Below, in pieces: positions 48,898 to 57,463 of a stretch of 64,000 nucleotides of DNA. Below the pieces are notes generated by a model. The model had not been told where the DNA came from, searched no databases, and saw nothing but the letters and a program-made list of their open reading frames with translations. Source of the DNA: Actinomadura parmotrematis (lineage in GTDB: Bacteria; Actinomycetota; Actinomycetes; Streptosporangiales; Streptosporangiaceae); contig NZ_JAIBOA010000002.1 in assembly GCF_019458805.1 (NCBI RefSeq), positions 1 to 64,000 on the forward strand. Direction: 5' to 3'. The number at the start of each line of letters is the position of its first letter. Positions within the stretch are counted from its first letter, which is position 1. A program made the position numbers and the translations under genes.

Positions 48898-50961
48898 ATG
48901 ACCCCCGGCGCAAGTCCTGGACCGTCCCGCCGCTCCCTGCTCGCCTCTGGCGCCACCGTCGCCGGCGGCGCCGCGGTCGCCTCGCTGCTCCCGCCCTCGG
49001 TGCACGCCGCGCTCGCCCGGCCGCTCCCGAAGGGCGGCCTGGACACGATCGAGCACGTGGTGTTCCTCATGCAGGAGAACCGCAGCTTCGACCACTACTT
49101 CGGGACGCTGCGCGGTGTCCGGGGCTACGCCGACCGCAACGCGATCGCGCTGCGGGACGGGCGCCCGGTGTTCGAGCAGCCCGGCCTCCTGCGCCACGTC
49201 AAGCCGTTCCTCGCGCGGCGGGCCATCGGGCACGGCCCGCTCACCGACGTGAACTACATCGCGGGCCTCGACCACTCCTGGGACGGCGGCCAGAAGGCGC
49301 GCGGCGGCGGCTGGCACGACGGGTGGATCTCGGCGAAGACGATCGCGACGATGGTCCACTACGACCGCCGCGACCTGCCGTTCCAGTACGAGCTGGCCGA
49401 CACCTTCACCATCTGCGACGCCTACCACTGCTCGGTGTTCGGGCCGACCAACCCCAACCGCACCTACCACTGGACCGGCACGATCGGCCACGAGCCGGAC
49501 GGGCGCCGCGCCGTCGAGAACGACGCCTACAGCGAGGCGACGCACCCCGGCTACGCGCAGACGTCCTACGCCGAGCGGCTGTCGCAGGCCGGCCGGACGT
49601 GGAAGGTGTACCAGGCGTGGGACAACTTCACCGACAACGCGCTGGAGTTCCTCACCCGCTTCAAGACCGTCATGCGGGCCGCGCTGAAGCCCGTCGGGTC
49701 CTACGCGAGCATGACCGAGTTCTACGGCGCCGTCGCCAAGGCGTCCGAGGCCGAGCGGGCGCGGCTGCTCGCCGCGCTGGACGCGTCCGCCGCCGCCCTG
49801 CCCGCGGCCGATCGCGAGCTGTTCGACCGGGCGCTCCGGCGCGTCCCCGACGGCACCCTGGGCGCGCACTTCCGCGCGGACGTCGCCGCCGGACGGCTCC
49901 CGCAGGTGTCCTACGTCGTCGCGTCCGCCGCCGAGTCCGAGCACCCCGGCTCGGGCAGCCCGATCCAGGGCGCCGGCATCACCTACCAGGTGCTCGACGC
50001 CATCGCCTCGCACCCCGAGGTGTGGGAGAGGACGGCGCTGTTCCTGCTGTTCGACGAGAACGACGGCTACTTCGACCACGTCCCGCCGCCGCTGCCGCCG
50101 CCCGGCGAGGCCGACGAGCACGTGGACGGCAAGCCGATCGGCCTCGGCTTCCGCGTCCCGATGACGGTGGTGTCGCCGTGGACGGCGGGCGGCCACGTCT
50201 GCTCGGAGGTGTTCGACCACACCTCCACGATCCGGTTCCTGGAGCGCTGGCTCGGCGTGCACGAGCCCAACATCAGCCGGTGGCGCCGCACCGTCGCCGG
50301 GGACCTGACGTCGGCGTTCGACTTCGAGCGGGCCGCGCCGCCGCAGAGGCCCGCGCGGCCCGGCGCACCGCCGAAGTTCTACCTGCGCTGGCCCGCGCTG
50401 CCGCCGGTCGTCCAGAAAGACCCGGTGCCCGAGCCGGGGCGCCGCCCGTCCCGGCCGCTCCCCTACCGGCCCGAGGCGTACGCGCGGCTGGACGGGGGCG
50501 CGCTTGAGCTGACGCTCGCCAACCGCGGCAGCCGCTCGGTGCACTTCGCGCTCTACCCCTACGCCAAGGAGTTCGCCGCGCCGCAGCACTACGACGTCAC
50601 CGGCAGGCAGGTGCAGCGCGTCAAGCTCGCGGGTGACTCCTACAAGCTGACGCTGACCGGCCCGAACGGCTTCCGCCGCGAGTTCGCCGGGTCGGCTAAG
50701 GGCGCCGCCGCCCGCGCGGGAGTCACCGGGGGGCAGGCGGGCGGCGTGCTCGTCCTCGTCCTGGACAACCCGGGTTCCGTGCCGCTCACCTTCACCGCCG
50801 CCGGCCGGACGGTCGCGGTCGCGCCCGGCAAGCGCGCCACCGTCCGCGTCGCGACCGAGGACGGCTGGTACGACGTCGCCGTCGAGGTCGCCGAGGACGC
50901 CGCGTTCGCCCGGCGGCTGATGGGCCGCCTGGAGGACGGCGGGCCGGGCGTCAGCGGCTAA
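48898..50961 (+). CDS. Tat-exported phosphocholine-type phospholipase C
   Basis: A 687-residue phosphoesterase of the PLC/acid phosphatase AcpA family. Twin-arginine signal SRRSLLASGATVAGG (about 10-24) and cleavage near VHAA. Active-site region EHVVFLMQENRSFDHYFGTL holds the metal Glu/Asn; NPNRTYHWTGT and LFDENDGYFDHVPPP follow. Two C-terminal DUF756-like domains (about 500-590 and 600-680) are present, as in PC-PLC. It should cleave phosphatidylcholine or sphingomyelin outside the cell, giving phosphocholine. Convergent with, and overlapping by four bases, a glycerophosphodiesterase gene. Confidence 0.9.
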   Translation: MTPGASPGPSRRSLLASGATVAGGAAVASLLPPSVHAALARPLPKGGLDTIEHVVFLMQENRSFDHYFGTLRGVRGYADRNAIALRDGRPVFEQPGLLRHVKPFLARRAIGHGPLTDVNYIAGLDHSWDGGQKARGGGWHDGWISAKTIATMVHYDRRDLPFQYELADTFTICDAYHCSVFGPTNPNRTYHWTGTIGHEPDGRRAVENDAYSEATHPGYAQTSYAERLSQAGRTWKVYQAWDNFTDNALEFLTRFKTVMRAALKPVGSYASMTEFYGAVAKASEAERARLLAALDASAAALPAADRELFDRALRRVPDGTLGAHFRADVAAGRLPQVSYVVASAAESEHPGSGSPIQGAGITYQVLDAIASHPEVWERTALFLLFDENDGYFDHVPPPLPPPGEADEHVDGKPIGLGFRVPMTVVSPWTAGGHVCSEVFDHTSTIRFLERWLGVHEPNISRWRRTVAGDLTSAFDFERAAPPQRPARPGAPPKFYLRWPALPPVVQKDPVPEPGRRPSRPLPYRPEAYARLDGGALELTLANRGSRSVHFALYPYAKEFAAPQHYDVTGRQVQRVKLAGDSYKLTLTGPNGFRREFAGSAKGAAARAGVTGGQAGGVLVLVLDNPGSVPLTFTAAGRTVAVAPGKRATVRVATEDGWYDVAVEVAEDAAFARRLMGRLEDGGPGVSG

Positions 50962-51632
50962 CCGTCGCGGAGCCGCAGCGCCGTCTCGGGATGGTCGGTG
51001 ATCAGGACGGCGACGCGCGGGTCGGCGAGGAAGCGGCGCATCAGCGGCTCGGCGTTGACCGTCCAGATCATCGCCGGGAAGCCCGCCCGCGCGCACTGGG
51101 CGAGGACGCCGACGCGGGCGAGCCGGTGGTTCAGCGCGACCATGTCGGCGCCCGACGCGCGGACGGCGCGGAGCGGCGCGAAATCGCGGTGGACGCCGCG
51201 CTCCCAGAGCGAGCGGCCGACCGAGATCGCCGCCCTCACCTCCGGGTGCGCGCGCTTCACCCGCGCGATCGAGGCGACCTCGCGGGTGGTGACGACGAAG
51301 CCGGCCGGCCCGAACGCGGCGAGGGCGAGATCGACGGTCTCGCGCTCGACGCCCTGCTCCTTCAGGTCCAGATGGCCGATCGCCCGGCCCGCGATGATCT
51401 CCATCGCCTCCGCGACCAGCGGCACCGGCCGGGGCGACAGCTCCTGGATCCGCGTGTAGGGGAGCCGTTTCAAGGGAATGCCCGCCACCGCCGGATCATG
51501 GTGGACGACCAGCCGGCCGTCCCCGGTGCGGCGCACGTCGATCTCGACGTACTCGGCGCCGGACGCGGCCGCCGCGTGGAGTCCGGTGAGGCCCGCGTCG
51601 TCGCGGCGGTGGGCGGAGATCGCCGTCTGCAC
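50958..51632 (-). CDS. glycerophosphodiester phosphodiesterase
   Basis: A 224-residue GDPD. SAHRRDDAG, EYVEIDVRRTGDGRLVVHHDP and GHLDLKE form the catalytic His and metal-binding residues; the C-terminal WTVNAEPLMRRFL and LITDHPE segments complete the barrel. It hydrolyses deacylated phospholipids to glycerol-3-phosphate and an alcohol. No signal peptide, so cytoplasmic. GTG 51632 lies seven bases after TAGCGT without a ribosome site. Its position beside phospholipase C suggests joint use of phospholipids as phosphate or carbon source. Confidence 0.87.
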   Translation of the reverse strand: MQTAISAHRRDDAGLTGLHAAAASGAEYVEIDVRRTGDGRLVVHHDPAVAGIPLKRLPYTRIQELSPRPVPLVAEAMEIIAGRAIGHLDLKEQGVERETVDLALAAFGPAGFVVTTREVASIARVKRAHPEVRAAISVGRSLWERGVHRDFAPLRAVRASGADMVALNHRLARVGVLAQCARAGFPAMIWTVNAEPLMRRFLADPRVAVLITDHPETALRLRDG

Positions 51633-51639
51633 GACAGGG

Positions 51640-51645
51640 ACGCTA
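51640..51645 (-). promoter_or_regulatory. -10 hexamer TAGCGT for leaderless transcript
   Basis: TAGCGT on the minus strand ends seven bases before GTG 51632. Confidence 0.45.
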
Positions 51646-51687
51646 CCACCGAACCGCTTTCAGGGGTGTCGGCGGGGCCGGATTGAG

Positions 51688-51693
51688 TATGGT
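51688..51693 (+). promoter_or_regulatory. -10 hexamer TATGGT
   Basis: TATGGT ends eight bases before GTG 51702; no ribosome site follows, so a leaderless or nearly leaderless message is likely. Confidence 0.4.
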
Positions 51694-51701
51694 GGCGCTC
51701 T

Positions 51702-52583
51702 GTGAGTACGCCCCCGTTCGTGACCCTGCCCGCCGGCGTCCGCCGGACGACCGTCGAGACCCCGCGCGGCGCCTTCGCCGCGCTGGAGGCCCTGCCCGGG
51801 TCGGGTGTCGCCGAACGCTGCCCGGCGCTGCTCGTGCCGGGCTACACCGGCAGCAAGGAGGATTTCATCGCGATCCTCCAGACGCTCGCGCTGCCGGGCC
51901 GGCGGGTCGTGGCGATCGACATGCGCGGGCAGTACGAGACGGCGGGGTCGGGCGACGACCCGGCCGCCTACGCCCGCGCCGAGCTGGGCGAGGACGTCAC
52001 CGCGCTGCTGGAGGCCCTCGGCCCCGAGCCGGTGCACCTGGTCGGGCACTCCTTCGGCGGCCTGGTGACGCGCGAGGCGGTCCTCGCCGGGCGGGTGCGG
52101 CCCGCGTCCTACACGCTGATGAGCTCGGGCCCGGCGGCGCTCACCGGGCCGTCCGCCGACAAGGCGAAGGCGCTGAAGGAGGCCATTCCGGCGCTCGGCA
52201 TGGAGACCATCTGGGAGATCAGCATCGGTCCCGACGCCGTCGCCCGCGGCGTCCCGCCCGAGGTCGTGGAGTTCCTGCGGCGGCGCACGCTCGGCAACTG
52301 CCCGGCGGGCCTCATGGCGATGGCCGACGAGCTCACCTCCGCGCCCGACCTCACCGACGAGCTGGCGAAGGTGTCCGCCGACACCGGCCTGCGGACCCTC
52401 GTCCTGTACGGCGAGGACGACGACGTGTGGGATCCGCGCGTGCAGGCGCGGATGGCCGAGCGCCTGGACGCCGCCCGCGTCGTCATCCCGAGTGCGGCGC
52501 ACTCACCCGCGGTGGACGCACCGGAGACGACGGCCGCGGCGCTGTCGGCCTTCTGGGCGCAGTGCGAGCGCACGCAGCGCTGA
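51702..52583 (+). CDS. alpha/beta-hydrolase
   Basis: A 293-residue alpha/beta hydrolase. Nucleophile elbow GHSFGG (Ser about 119), oxyanion strand LLVPGYTGSKEDF, Asp in LVLYGEDDDVW and His in SAAHSPAVD make a full triad. No signal peptide. An alpha/beta hydrolase (LipV, Rv3203) also neighbours adnA in M. tuberculosis, but orthology is not shown. The 3' end overlaps the convergent membrane-protein gene by 101 bases. Start GTG 51702. Confidence 0.87.
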   Translation: MSTPPFVTLPAGVRRTTVETPRGAFAALEALPGSGVAERCPALLVPGYTGSKEDFIAILQTLALPGRRVVAIDMRGQYETAGSGDDPAAYARAELGEDVTALLEALGPEPVHLVGHSFGGLVTREAVLAGRVRPASYTLMSSGPAALTGPSADKAKALKEAIPALGMETIWEISIGPDAVARGVPPEVVEFLRRRTLGNCPAGLMAMADELTSAPDLTDELAKVSADTGLRTLVLYGEDDDVWDPRVQARMAERLDAARVVIPSAAHSPAVDAPETTAAALSAFWAQCERTQR

Positions 52584-53400
52584 CTCCCGGCAGCAGCACG
52601 AGCAGGCCGGGCAGGCTCGCCACGAGCGCCAGCACGCCGTAGACGACGGCGGCGGTGAGGCCCTGCGCGGCGCCCATCCCGGCCGCGCCGAACGCCGACG
52701 CGGTGACGGCCTCGCGCGGCCCCCAGCCGCCGATGTTGGCCGGGACCGCCATCGCCAGCAGCGCCAGCACCGCGACCGGCAGCAGCGCCGTGACGGGCGC
52801 GGACGCCCCGGCGAGGCGCGCCGACAGCACGAACATCGCGACGTGCCCGGCGAGGACGGCGGCCGACAGCGCCGCGACCGCCGCCCGCGCGCCGCGCAGG
52901 TCGGCGGCGGCCCGTCCGAGCGCGCCCCGGACGCGCCGCGACGGCAGCGCCGCCGCGCAGGCGGTGAGCACCAGGAGCGTCACCGGCCTGGTGATCAGCA
53001 GGGCGGCCGCGGCGACCAGCAGCACCGCCTGGCCCGCCGCCCGCTCCAGCAGCACCGCGCGCAGGCCGCGCCGCACGTCGCCGGACCGCCGCCCGTGGTC
53101 CACGGCCCGGTGCACGTCGCCGAGGACACCCGCCGGCAGCACGGCGTTCAGGAACAGCGCCCGGTAGTAGCCGGCGGTCGCGGCGGCGAGGGGCAGCCGC
53201 AGCCCGAGGCGCCGCGCGACCAGGCACCACCGCCCCGCGCTCGCCACCGTGGTGGCGAGCCCGACCAGCAGCGCGGCGGCCACCGCCGTCCCGTCGACCG
53301 CGCGGACGCCCCGCGCGAACGGCGCCGCCCCCGCCTTCCACGCGACCGCCCCGACGACCGCGCCCCCGGCCGCCACCCGCAGCACCGCCCCGCGCGTCAC
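52483..53400 (-). CDS. flippase-like integral membrane protein (LPG synthase TM family)
   Basis: A 305-residue polytopic membrane protein with six to eight helices. YYRALFLNAVLPAGVLGDVHRA and AVPANIGGWGPREA are the hallmarks of the lysylphosphatidylglycerol synthase TM/UPF0104 family, whose members translocate lipids or lipid-linked sugars. GTG 53400 overlaps the methyltransferase stop (GTGA): last gene of the six-gene operon. The Pro/Arg-rich C-terminal tail lies inside the 101-base overlap with the convergent hydrolase gene, so the true C-terminus could be longer than the functional part. Confidence 0.8.
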   Translation of the reverse strand: MTRGAVLRVAAGGAVVGAVAWKAGAAPFARGVRAVDGTAVAAALLVGLATTVASAGRWCLVARRLGLRLPLAAATAGYYRALFLNAVLPAGVLGDVHRAVDHGRRSGDVRRGLRAVLLERAAGQAVLLVAAAALLITRPVTLLVLTACAAALPSRRVRGALGRAAADLRGARAAVAALSAAVLAGHVAMFVLSARLAGASAPVTALLPVAVLALLAMAVPANIGGWGPREAVTASAFGAAGMGAAQGLTAAVVYGVLALVASLPGLLVLLPGVSAACARTAPRRPTAPRPSSPVRPPRVSAPHSG

Positions 53401-54143
53401 GCCGGCACTGCCAGCAGGTCGGCGTGGTGGACGGTGACGCGGGCCGGCGGGCGCGCGAGGTAGGCGTCCGCATGCGCGGCGAGGCCGGGGTCCTGCTCGA
53501 CGGCGGCGGCGACCCAGCCGCGCAGCCATGCGGTGACGAGCGCGGCGTCGGCCGGCCCGAGCCGCCACGGGCTCGGGCGGACGCGCACGGCGAAGCCGCC
53601 GCCGCGGAAGGCCGCGACGGCGGCGGGGACGGCGTCCGGGCCGAGCCGACCGCCGCGCCGCTGGTGATCGTTGAACGCGGCGGTGAAGGCGGCGTCGCGG
53701 GGGCCGGGCGGGTCCAGCTCGACGCGGCCGGTGACGGTGAGGGCGAGCAGCGCCGGGCAGCCGATCGCGGCGAGCCGGTCGAGCTCGGCGGCCGTCAGCA
53801 CGTCCAGCAGCGCGGACGCGATGACGAGGTCGGTGCCGCGGGCGTCCAGCGCGGCCAGGTCGCCGAGGCGGGTCTCGGCGGCGGGCAGCCGGGCGGCCGC
53901 CTCGGCGAGCAGGGCGGGGTCGCGGTCGTGCAGGATCCAGCGCGGCCCCGGCGTCCCGGCCGGGAGGCGCCCGGCCAGCCAGCGGGCCATCGCGCCGGTG
54001 CCGCAGCCGAGGTCGCGGACGACGGCCCGGCCCGGCGGCAGCGTCCCGGCCGCCAGCGCGGCCAGCTCCGCCGAGCGGGCGGCGGCGTCGGCGGGCTCGC
54101 GGAGCGCCAGCCACGCGGCGCTGAATTCGGCGGTCCCGGTCAT
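53397..54143 (-). CDS. class I SAM-dependent methyltransferase
   Basis: A 248-residue methyltransferase with motif I VRDLGCGTGAMARWLAG and an acidic ILHDRDPALLAEA strand; ALLDVLTAAELDRL is a typical post-II helix. ATG 54143 overlaps the glycosyltransferase stop (ATGA). Being locked between a glycosyltransferase and a flippase-like protein, it probably methylates the pathway intermediate; the atom modified is unknown. Confidence 0.82.
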   Translation of the reverse strand: MTGTAEFSAAWLALREPADAAARSAELAALAAGTLPPGRAVVRDLGCGTGAMARWLAGRLPAGTPGPRWILHDRDPALLAEAAARLPAAETRLGDLAALDARGTDLVIASALLDVLTAAELDRLAAIGCPALLALTVTGRVELDPPGPRDAAFTAAFNDHQRRGGRLGPDAVPAAVAAFRGGGFAVRVRPSPWRLGPADAALVTAWLRGWVAAAVEQDPGLAAHADAYLARPPARVTVHHADLLAVPA

Positions 54144-55201
54144 CGCGCCCCCTCGGGCAGCAGGTCGACGACGGCGTCCAGGCGGCGGGCGGCGTCCGCC
54201 CAGGTCGGCAGCGCGGCCCGGCGGGCGCGGGCCGCGGTGCGGAGCGCGGCGCGCAGTCCGGGCTCGGTCAGCCAGCGGCGGAGCGCGGCCGCGAGCGCGC
54301 GGTCGTCGCCGGGCGGCACCAGCAGGCCGGGCGGCCCGTCCCCGAGCGCCTCGGGGACGCCGCCCACCTCGGACGCCACGGCCGGGACGCCGCGGGCGAG
54401 CGCCTCGGTGACCGCCATCCCGAACGTCTCGGCCCGCGACGGCAGCACGAGCAGGTCCGCGCGGCCCAGGCGGGTCCGGGGCCGCGGCCCGGTCAGCAGG
54501 ACGCGGCCGCCGAGGCCCCGGCGCTCGATCAGCCGCCGCAGCCGCGCGACGTAGCCGAGATCGCGGCCGAGCGGTCCGGCGCACTCGCACGTCCACGGCA
54601 GGTCGGCGATCGAGGCGAGGGCCTGGACCAGCACGTCCTGCCCCTTGCGCGGCGTCACCGAGGCGAGGCAGAGCAGCCGCGTCCCGTCGGCGGTCGCAGG
54701 GGCGAGCGGCGCGGCGTCCGTGCCCGGCGGGACGGCGTGCACGCGCCCGGCGGGCAGCCCGTGGTGGTCGGCGAGGCGCCGCGCCGCCCACCCGCTCGTG
54801 GCGACCGTGAGGCCGGCGGCGTGCAGCACGGCGCGCTCGCGGGCGTCGAGGTCGGCGGCCTCCCGGCCGGTGAGGCCGGTCTCGTCGGCGAGCGGCAGGT
54901 GGACGAGGACGGCGAGGCGGAGCCGCCCGGCGTGCGGCTCCAGCAGCTCGGGGACGCCGCAGGCGACCAGGCCGTCCAGCAGCACGGGCGCCCCGGCGGG
55001 CAGGGCCGCGAGGGCCCCGGCCAGATGCTCGCGGGCGGCCGGGCCGGGGCGCGGCCAGCCGCCCGGCGCGACGATCTCGTGGACGGGGCGGCCGAGCCGC
55101 ACCAGCTCGTCGCAGACCCGCCGGTCGTAGACGTTGCCGCCGCTCGGCGCGGCCGGATCGTCCACCCCGCCGGGCAGCACCACCCGCAGCGCCTCCCTCA
55201 C
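54140..55201 (-). CDS. GT4-type glycosyltransferase
   Basis: A 353-residue GT-B enzyme. N-terminal LPGGVDDPAAPSGGNVYDRR, a central VPPGTDAAPLAP hinge, and the GT4 signature LVLPSRAETFGMAVTEALARGVPAVA with E-x7-E, followed by GLLVPPGDDRAL. It should transfer a sugar from a nucleotide donor with retention. GTG 55201 begins ten bases after the pterin-synthase-like gene. Within this operon the acceptor could be a lipid alcohol or a pterin-like product (inference). Confidence 0.87.
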   Translation of the reverse strand: MREALRVVLPGGVDDPAAPSGGNVYDRRVCDELVRLGRPVHEIVAPGGWPRPGPAAREHLAGALAALPAGAPVLLDGLVACGVPELLEPHAGRLRLAVLVHLPLADETGLTGREAADLDARERAVLHAAGLTVATSGWAARRLADHHGLPAGRVHAVPPGTDAAPLAPATADGTRLLCLASVTPRKGQDVLVQALASIADLPWTCECAGPLGRDLGYVARLRRLIERRGLGGRVLLTGPRPRTRLGRADLLVLPSRAETFGMAVTEALARGVPAVASEVGGVPEALGDGPPGLLVPPGDDRALAAALRRWLTEPGLRAALRTAARARRAALPTWADAARRLDAVVDLLPEGAR

Positions 55202-55211
55202 AGCGCGCCTC

Positions 55212-55595
55212 TCACAGCGCCCGCTCGTAGCTCGCCCACGCCACGTGCGACTCGTGCAGCGCCACGGTGATGCCGGTGAGGCCGGGCGCGGCGTCGCGGA
55301 CGCGGTCGGCGAGCCGGTCGGCGATCGTCCGCGCGAGGAACTCGGTGGTGGTGTTGACGCCCGCGAAGGCCGGCTCGTCGTCGAGGTTGCGGTAGGTCAG
55401 CTCGGCGACGACGGCGGCGAGCTCGCGCGCCGCCAGCCCGATGTCGATCACGATGCCGTCGGCGTCGAGGTCGGGGCGCCGGAACGAGGCGTCCACGACG
55501 AACGTCGCGCCGTGCAGGCGGCGCGCGGGACCGAACACCTCGCCCCGGAAGCTGTGGGCGACCATCAGGTGGTCGCGGACGGTGACGGTGAACAC
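55212..55595 (-). CDS. 6-pyruvoyl/6-carboxy-tetrahydropterin synthase-like protein
   Basis: A 127-residue member of the PTPS/QueD fold. [15 protein letters not shown] gives the first zinc His, [12 protein letters not shown] takes the place of the LHGHNY motif, and VIDIGLA, NLDD and [12 protein letters not shown] follow. The second His of HGH is Ala, so one usual zinc ligand is missing; I recall the same HGAT form in related actinobacterial proteins. Start is GTG 55595, six bases after GAGGAG, in preference to GTG 55616, which overlaps the dehydrogenase. The reaction may not be classical pterin synthesis. Confidence 0.8.
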   Translation of the reverse strand: MFTVTVRDHLMVAHSFRGEVFGPARRLHGATFVVDASFRRPDLDADGIVIDIGLAARELAAVVAELTYRNLDDEPAFAGVNTTTEFLARTIADRLADRVRDAAPGLTGITVALHESHVAWASYERAL

Positions 55596-55612
55596 GGGCG
55601 GCTCCTCGGGAG

Positions 55613-56566
55613 TCACGGGTAGGCGATGCGAGTGCAGAGGGCAGGTAGGCCGTCTGCGGCGAGGGCGGGCAGGTCGTCGAAGGGGCGCTCGGCGCCGATC
55701 AGCGCGTCGAACGCCGGATCGGCGAGCAGGTCCAGGGCGAGCGCGATGCGGTCGGCGTGAGTGCGGCCGGGCCGGCCGACCGTTCCGACCTGGCTCGCGC
55801 GGACGGTGAGGCGCCGCGAGTGGAAGTACTCGCCCAGCGGCACGGTGACGGGCCGGTCCCCGTACCAGGACAGCTCGGCGACGCGCCCCTCGGGCGCGAG
55901 CAGCTCCAGCGAGCACGCGAGGCCCTCCCCCGTCGCGCTCGCGTGGTAGACGACGTCGCGGCCCTCACGGGCCTGCTCCGGCGTCGCGAAGGCCACGCCG
56001 AGCCGCTCGGCGACGGCGGCCCGCGCCGGATCCACGTCCACGAGCTCGACGTCGGCGCCCGGCACCGCCGCCAGCAGCCGCGCGACGCAGCAGCCGACCA
56101 TCCCGGCGCCGACGACGGACGCGCGGTCGCCGAGCAGGGGCGGCACGTCCCAGAGGGCGTTCACGGCGGTCTCGACCGTCCCGGCGAGAACGGCGCGCGC
56201 CGCCGGCACCCCGTCCGGGACGGGCGTGACGGCGGCGGCGGGCACGACGTAGCGATCCTGGTGCGGGTAGAGGCAGAACACCGTCGCGTCCATGAGCTCC
56301 GGCGGACCGTTCTCCACGACACCGACGTTCAGGTAGCCGTACTTGACCGGACCGGGCAGGTCGCCCTGCTGGAACGGCGCGCGCATCAACGCGTACTGGC
56401 TCTCGGGGACGCCGCCGCGGTGCACCAGCGACTCGGTGCCGCGGCTGAGCGCCGAATACAGCGTCCGCACCTGCACCTCACCGGGTCCGCAACCCGGCAG
56501 GTAGCCGGTGCGGATCTCGCCGTGGCCGGGCGACACCAGCCAGAACGCGCGGGCGGTGGGCAGCAT
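55613..56566 (-). CDS. zinc-type alcohol dehydrogenase-like oxidoreductase
   Basis: A 317-residue medium-chain dehydrogenase/reductase. [18 protein letters not shown] and [12 protein letters not shown] replace the usual catalytic-zinc region, so it is probably zinc-free; the Rossmann site is [16 protein letters not shown] with an acidic [10 protein letters not shown] strand end, favouring NAD(H). ATG 56566 follows AGGAGG and lies inside the end of the CDP-alcohol transferase gene (89-base overlap). It would oxidise or reduce an intermediate of the operon's product. Confidence 0.82.
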   Translation of the reverse strand: MLPTARAFWLVSPGHGEIRTGYLPGCGPGEVQVRTLYSALSRGTESLVHRGGVPESQYALMRAPFQQGDLPGPVKYGYLNVGVVENGPPELMDATVFCLYPHQDRYVVPAAAVTPVPDGVPAARAVLAGTVETAVNALWDVPPLLGDRASVVGAGMVGCCVARLLAAVPGADVELVDVDPARAAVAERLGVAFATPEQAREGRDVVYHASATGEGLACSLELLAPEGRVAELSWYGDRPVTVPLGEYFHSRRLTVRASQVGTVGRPGRTHADRIALALDLLADPAFDALIGAERPFDDLPALAADGLPALCTRIAYP

Positions 56567-57278
56567 GGGGCCTCCTGTCGACGTGCAACCGGGCGATGTC
56601 CCGGGCGAAGGACCAGACCAGCGCGGCCAGCGCGACCCCGGCCGCCCACATCGGGACGCATCCGGCGCAGGCCGCCGCCAGCAGGATGCCCTGCGCCGCC
56701 GCGACCGTCTTGCGCGCGGTGCTCGGCGGCAGCTCCCCGCCGAGCCACGGCCACACCCGCCGCGCGCCCGCGAACGCGTAGCGCATCGCCCCGATCGCGA
56801 GCACCCACCAGGCGCCGCCGCCCGCCGCGAGCGCGACGCGGGCGCTCAGCACCAGGATCAGGAAGGCGTCGGCCTCCATGTCGAAGCGGGCGCCGAAGGC
56901 GGACGCGGTACCGGTGCGCCGCGCGACGACGCCGTCCACGGCGTCGAGCGCGAGCGCGACGGCCGCGAGCACGACCAGCGCCGCAGCGTCCGCACCGTCC
57001 GCGACCAGGGCCGTCACGCCGCCGCCGAGCACGGCGCGGGCGAGCGTCACACGATCGGCCGGCCCTAGCGAGCGCCGTCCCGCCCGGCGCCGCGCCCACG
57101 CGAGCAAAGCGCCGAGGCCGAGCGCGTGCCCCGCGCCGACCAGCACCCCGAACGCGCCGAGCCCTGTGAACCACCAGAGCACCCAGAGCAGCACCCCCTG
57201 CCCAAGGGCCGCCCGCCCCTGCTCCCGCGCCGCCGCTCCCGTCACGCGGAATGCCGGACGGCGGACCACCAGGTGCAT
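56478..57278 (-). CDS. CDP-alcohol phosphatidyltransferase family protein
   Basis: A 266-residue membrane enzyme. The family signature D-x2-D-G-x2-A-R-x8-G-x3-D-x3-D is complete in ALDAVDGVVARR and TASAFGARFDMEADAF. About six helices. It joins a CDP-linked alcohol (such as CDP-diacylglycerol) to a hydroxyl acceptor with release of CMP. First gene of the operon: CDP-alcohol transferase, dehydrogenase, PTPS-like, GT4, methyltransferase, flippase-like. ATG 57278 follows GAGGGG. The basic C-terminal 40 residues overlap the dehydrogenase start. Confidence 0.87.
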   Translation of the reverse strand: MHLVVRRPAFRVTGAAAREQGRAALGQGVLLWVLWWFTGLGAFGVLVGAGHALGLGALLAWARRRAGRRSLGPADRVTLARAVLGGGVTALVADGADAAALVVLAAVALALDAVDGVVARRTGTASAFGARFDMEADAFLILVLSARVALAAGGGAWWVLAIGAMRYAFAGARRVWPWLGGELPPSTARKTVAAAQGILLAAACAGCVPMWAAGVALAALVWSFARDIARLHVDRRPHAAHRPRVLAGVARPRRDPHRLPAGLRTR

Positions 57279-57463
57279 GGGAACCCCTCATCGCTCGTCC
57301 TGCCTCCGTATGTCTCCTGAACGGCTCCGTCCCTGCGCGGCGTTCAATTCGCGCGCCGTCGGCCGCCGTCAAGAGAGCGATCCGGGGGTGGGTGATGCGC
57401 GCACGGCCGGGTAATGACACACTTACATCGGTTTGTCTCACACCGACCCTTGGCGAGGTACGC

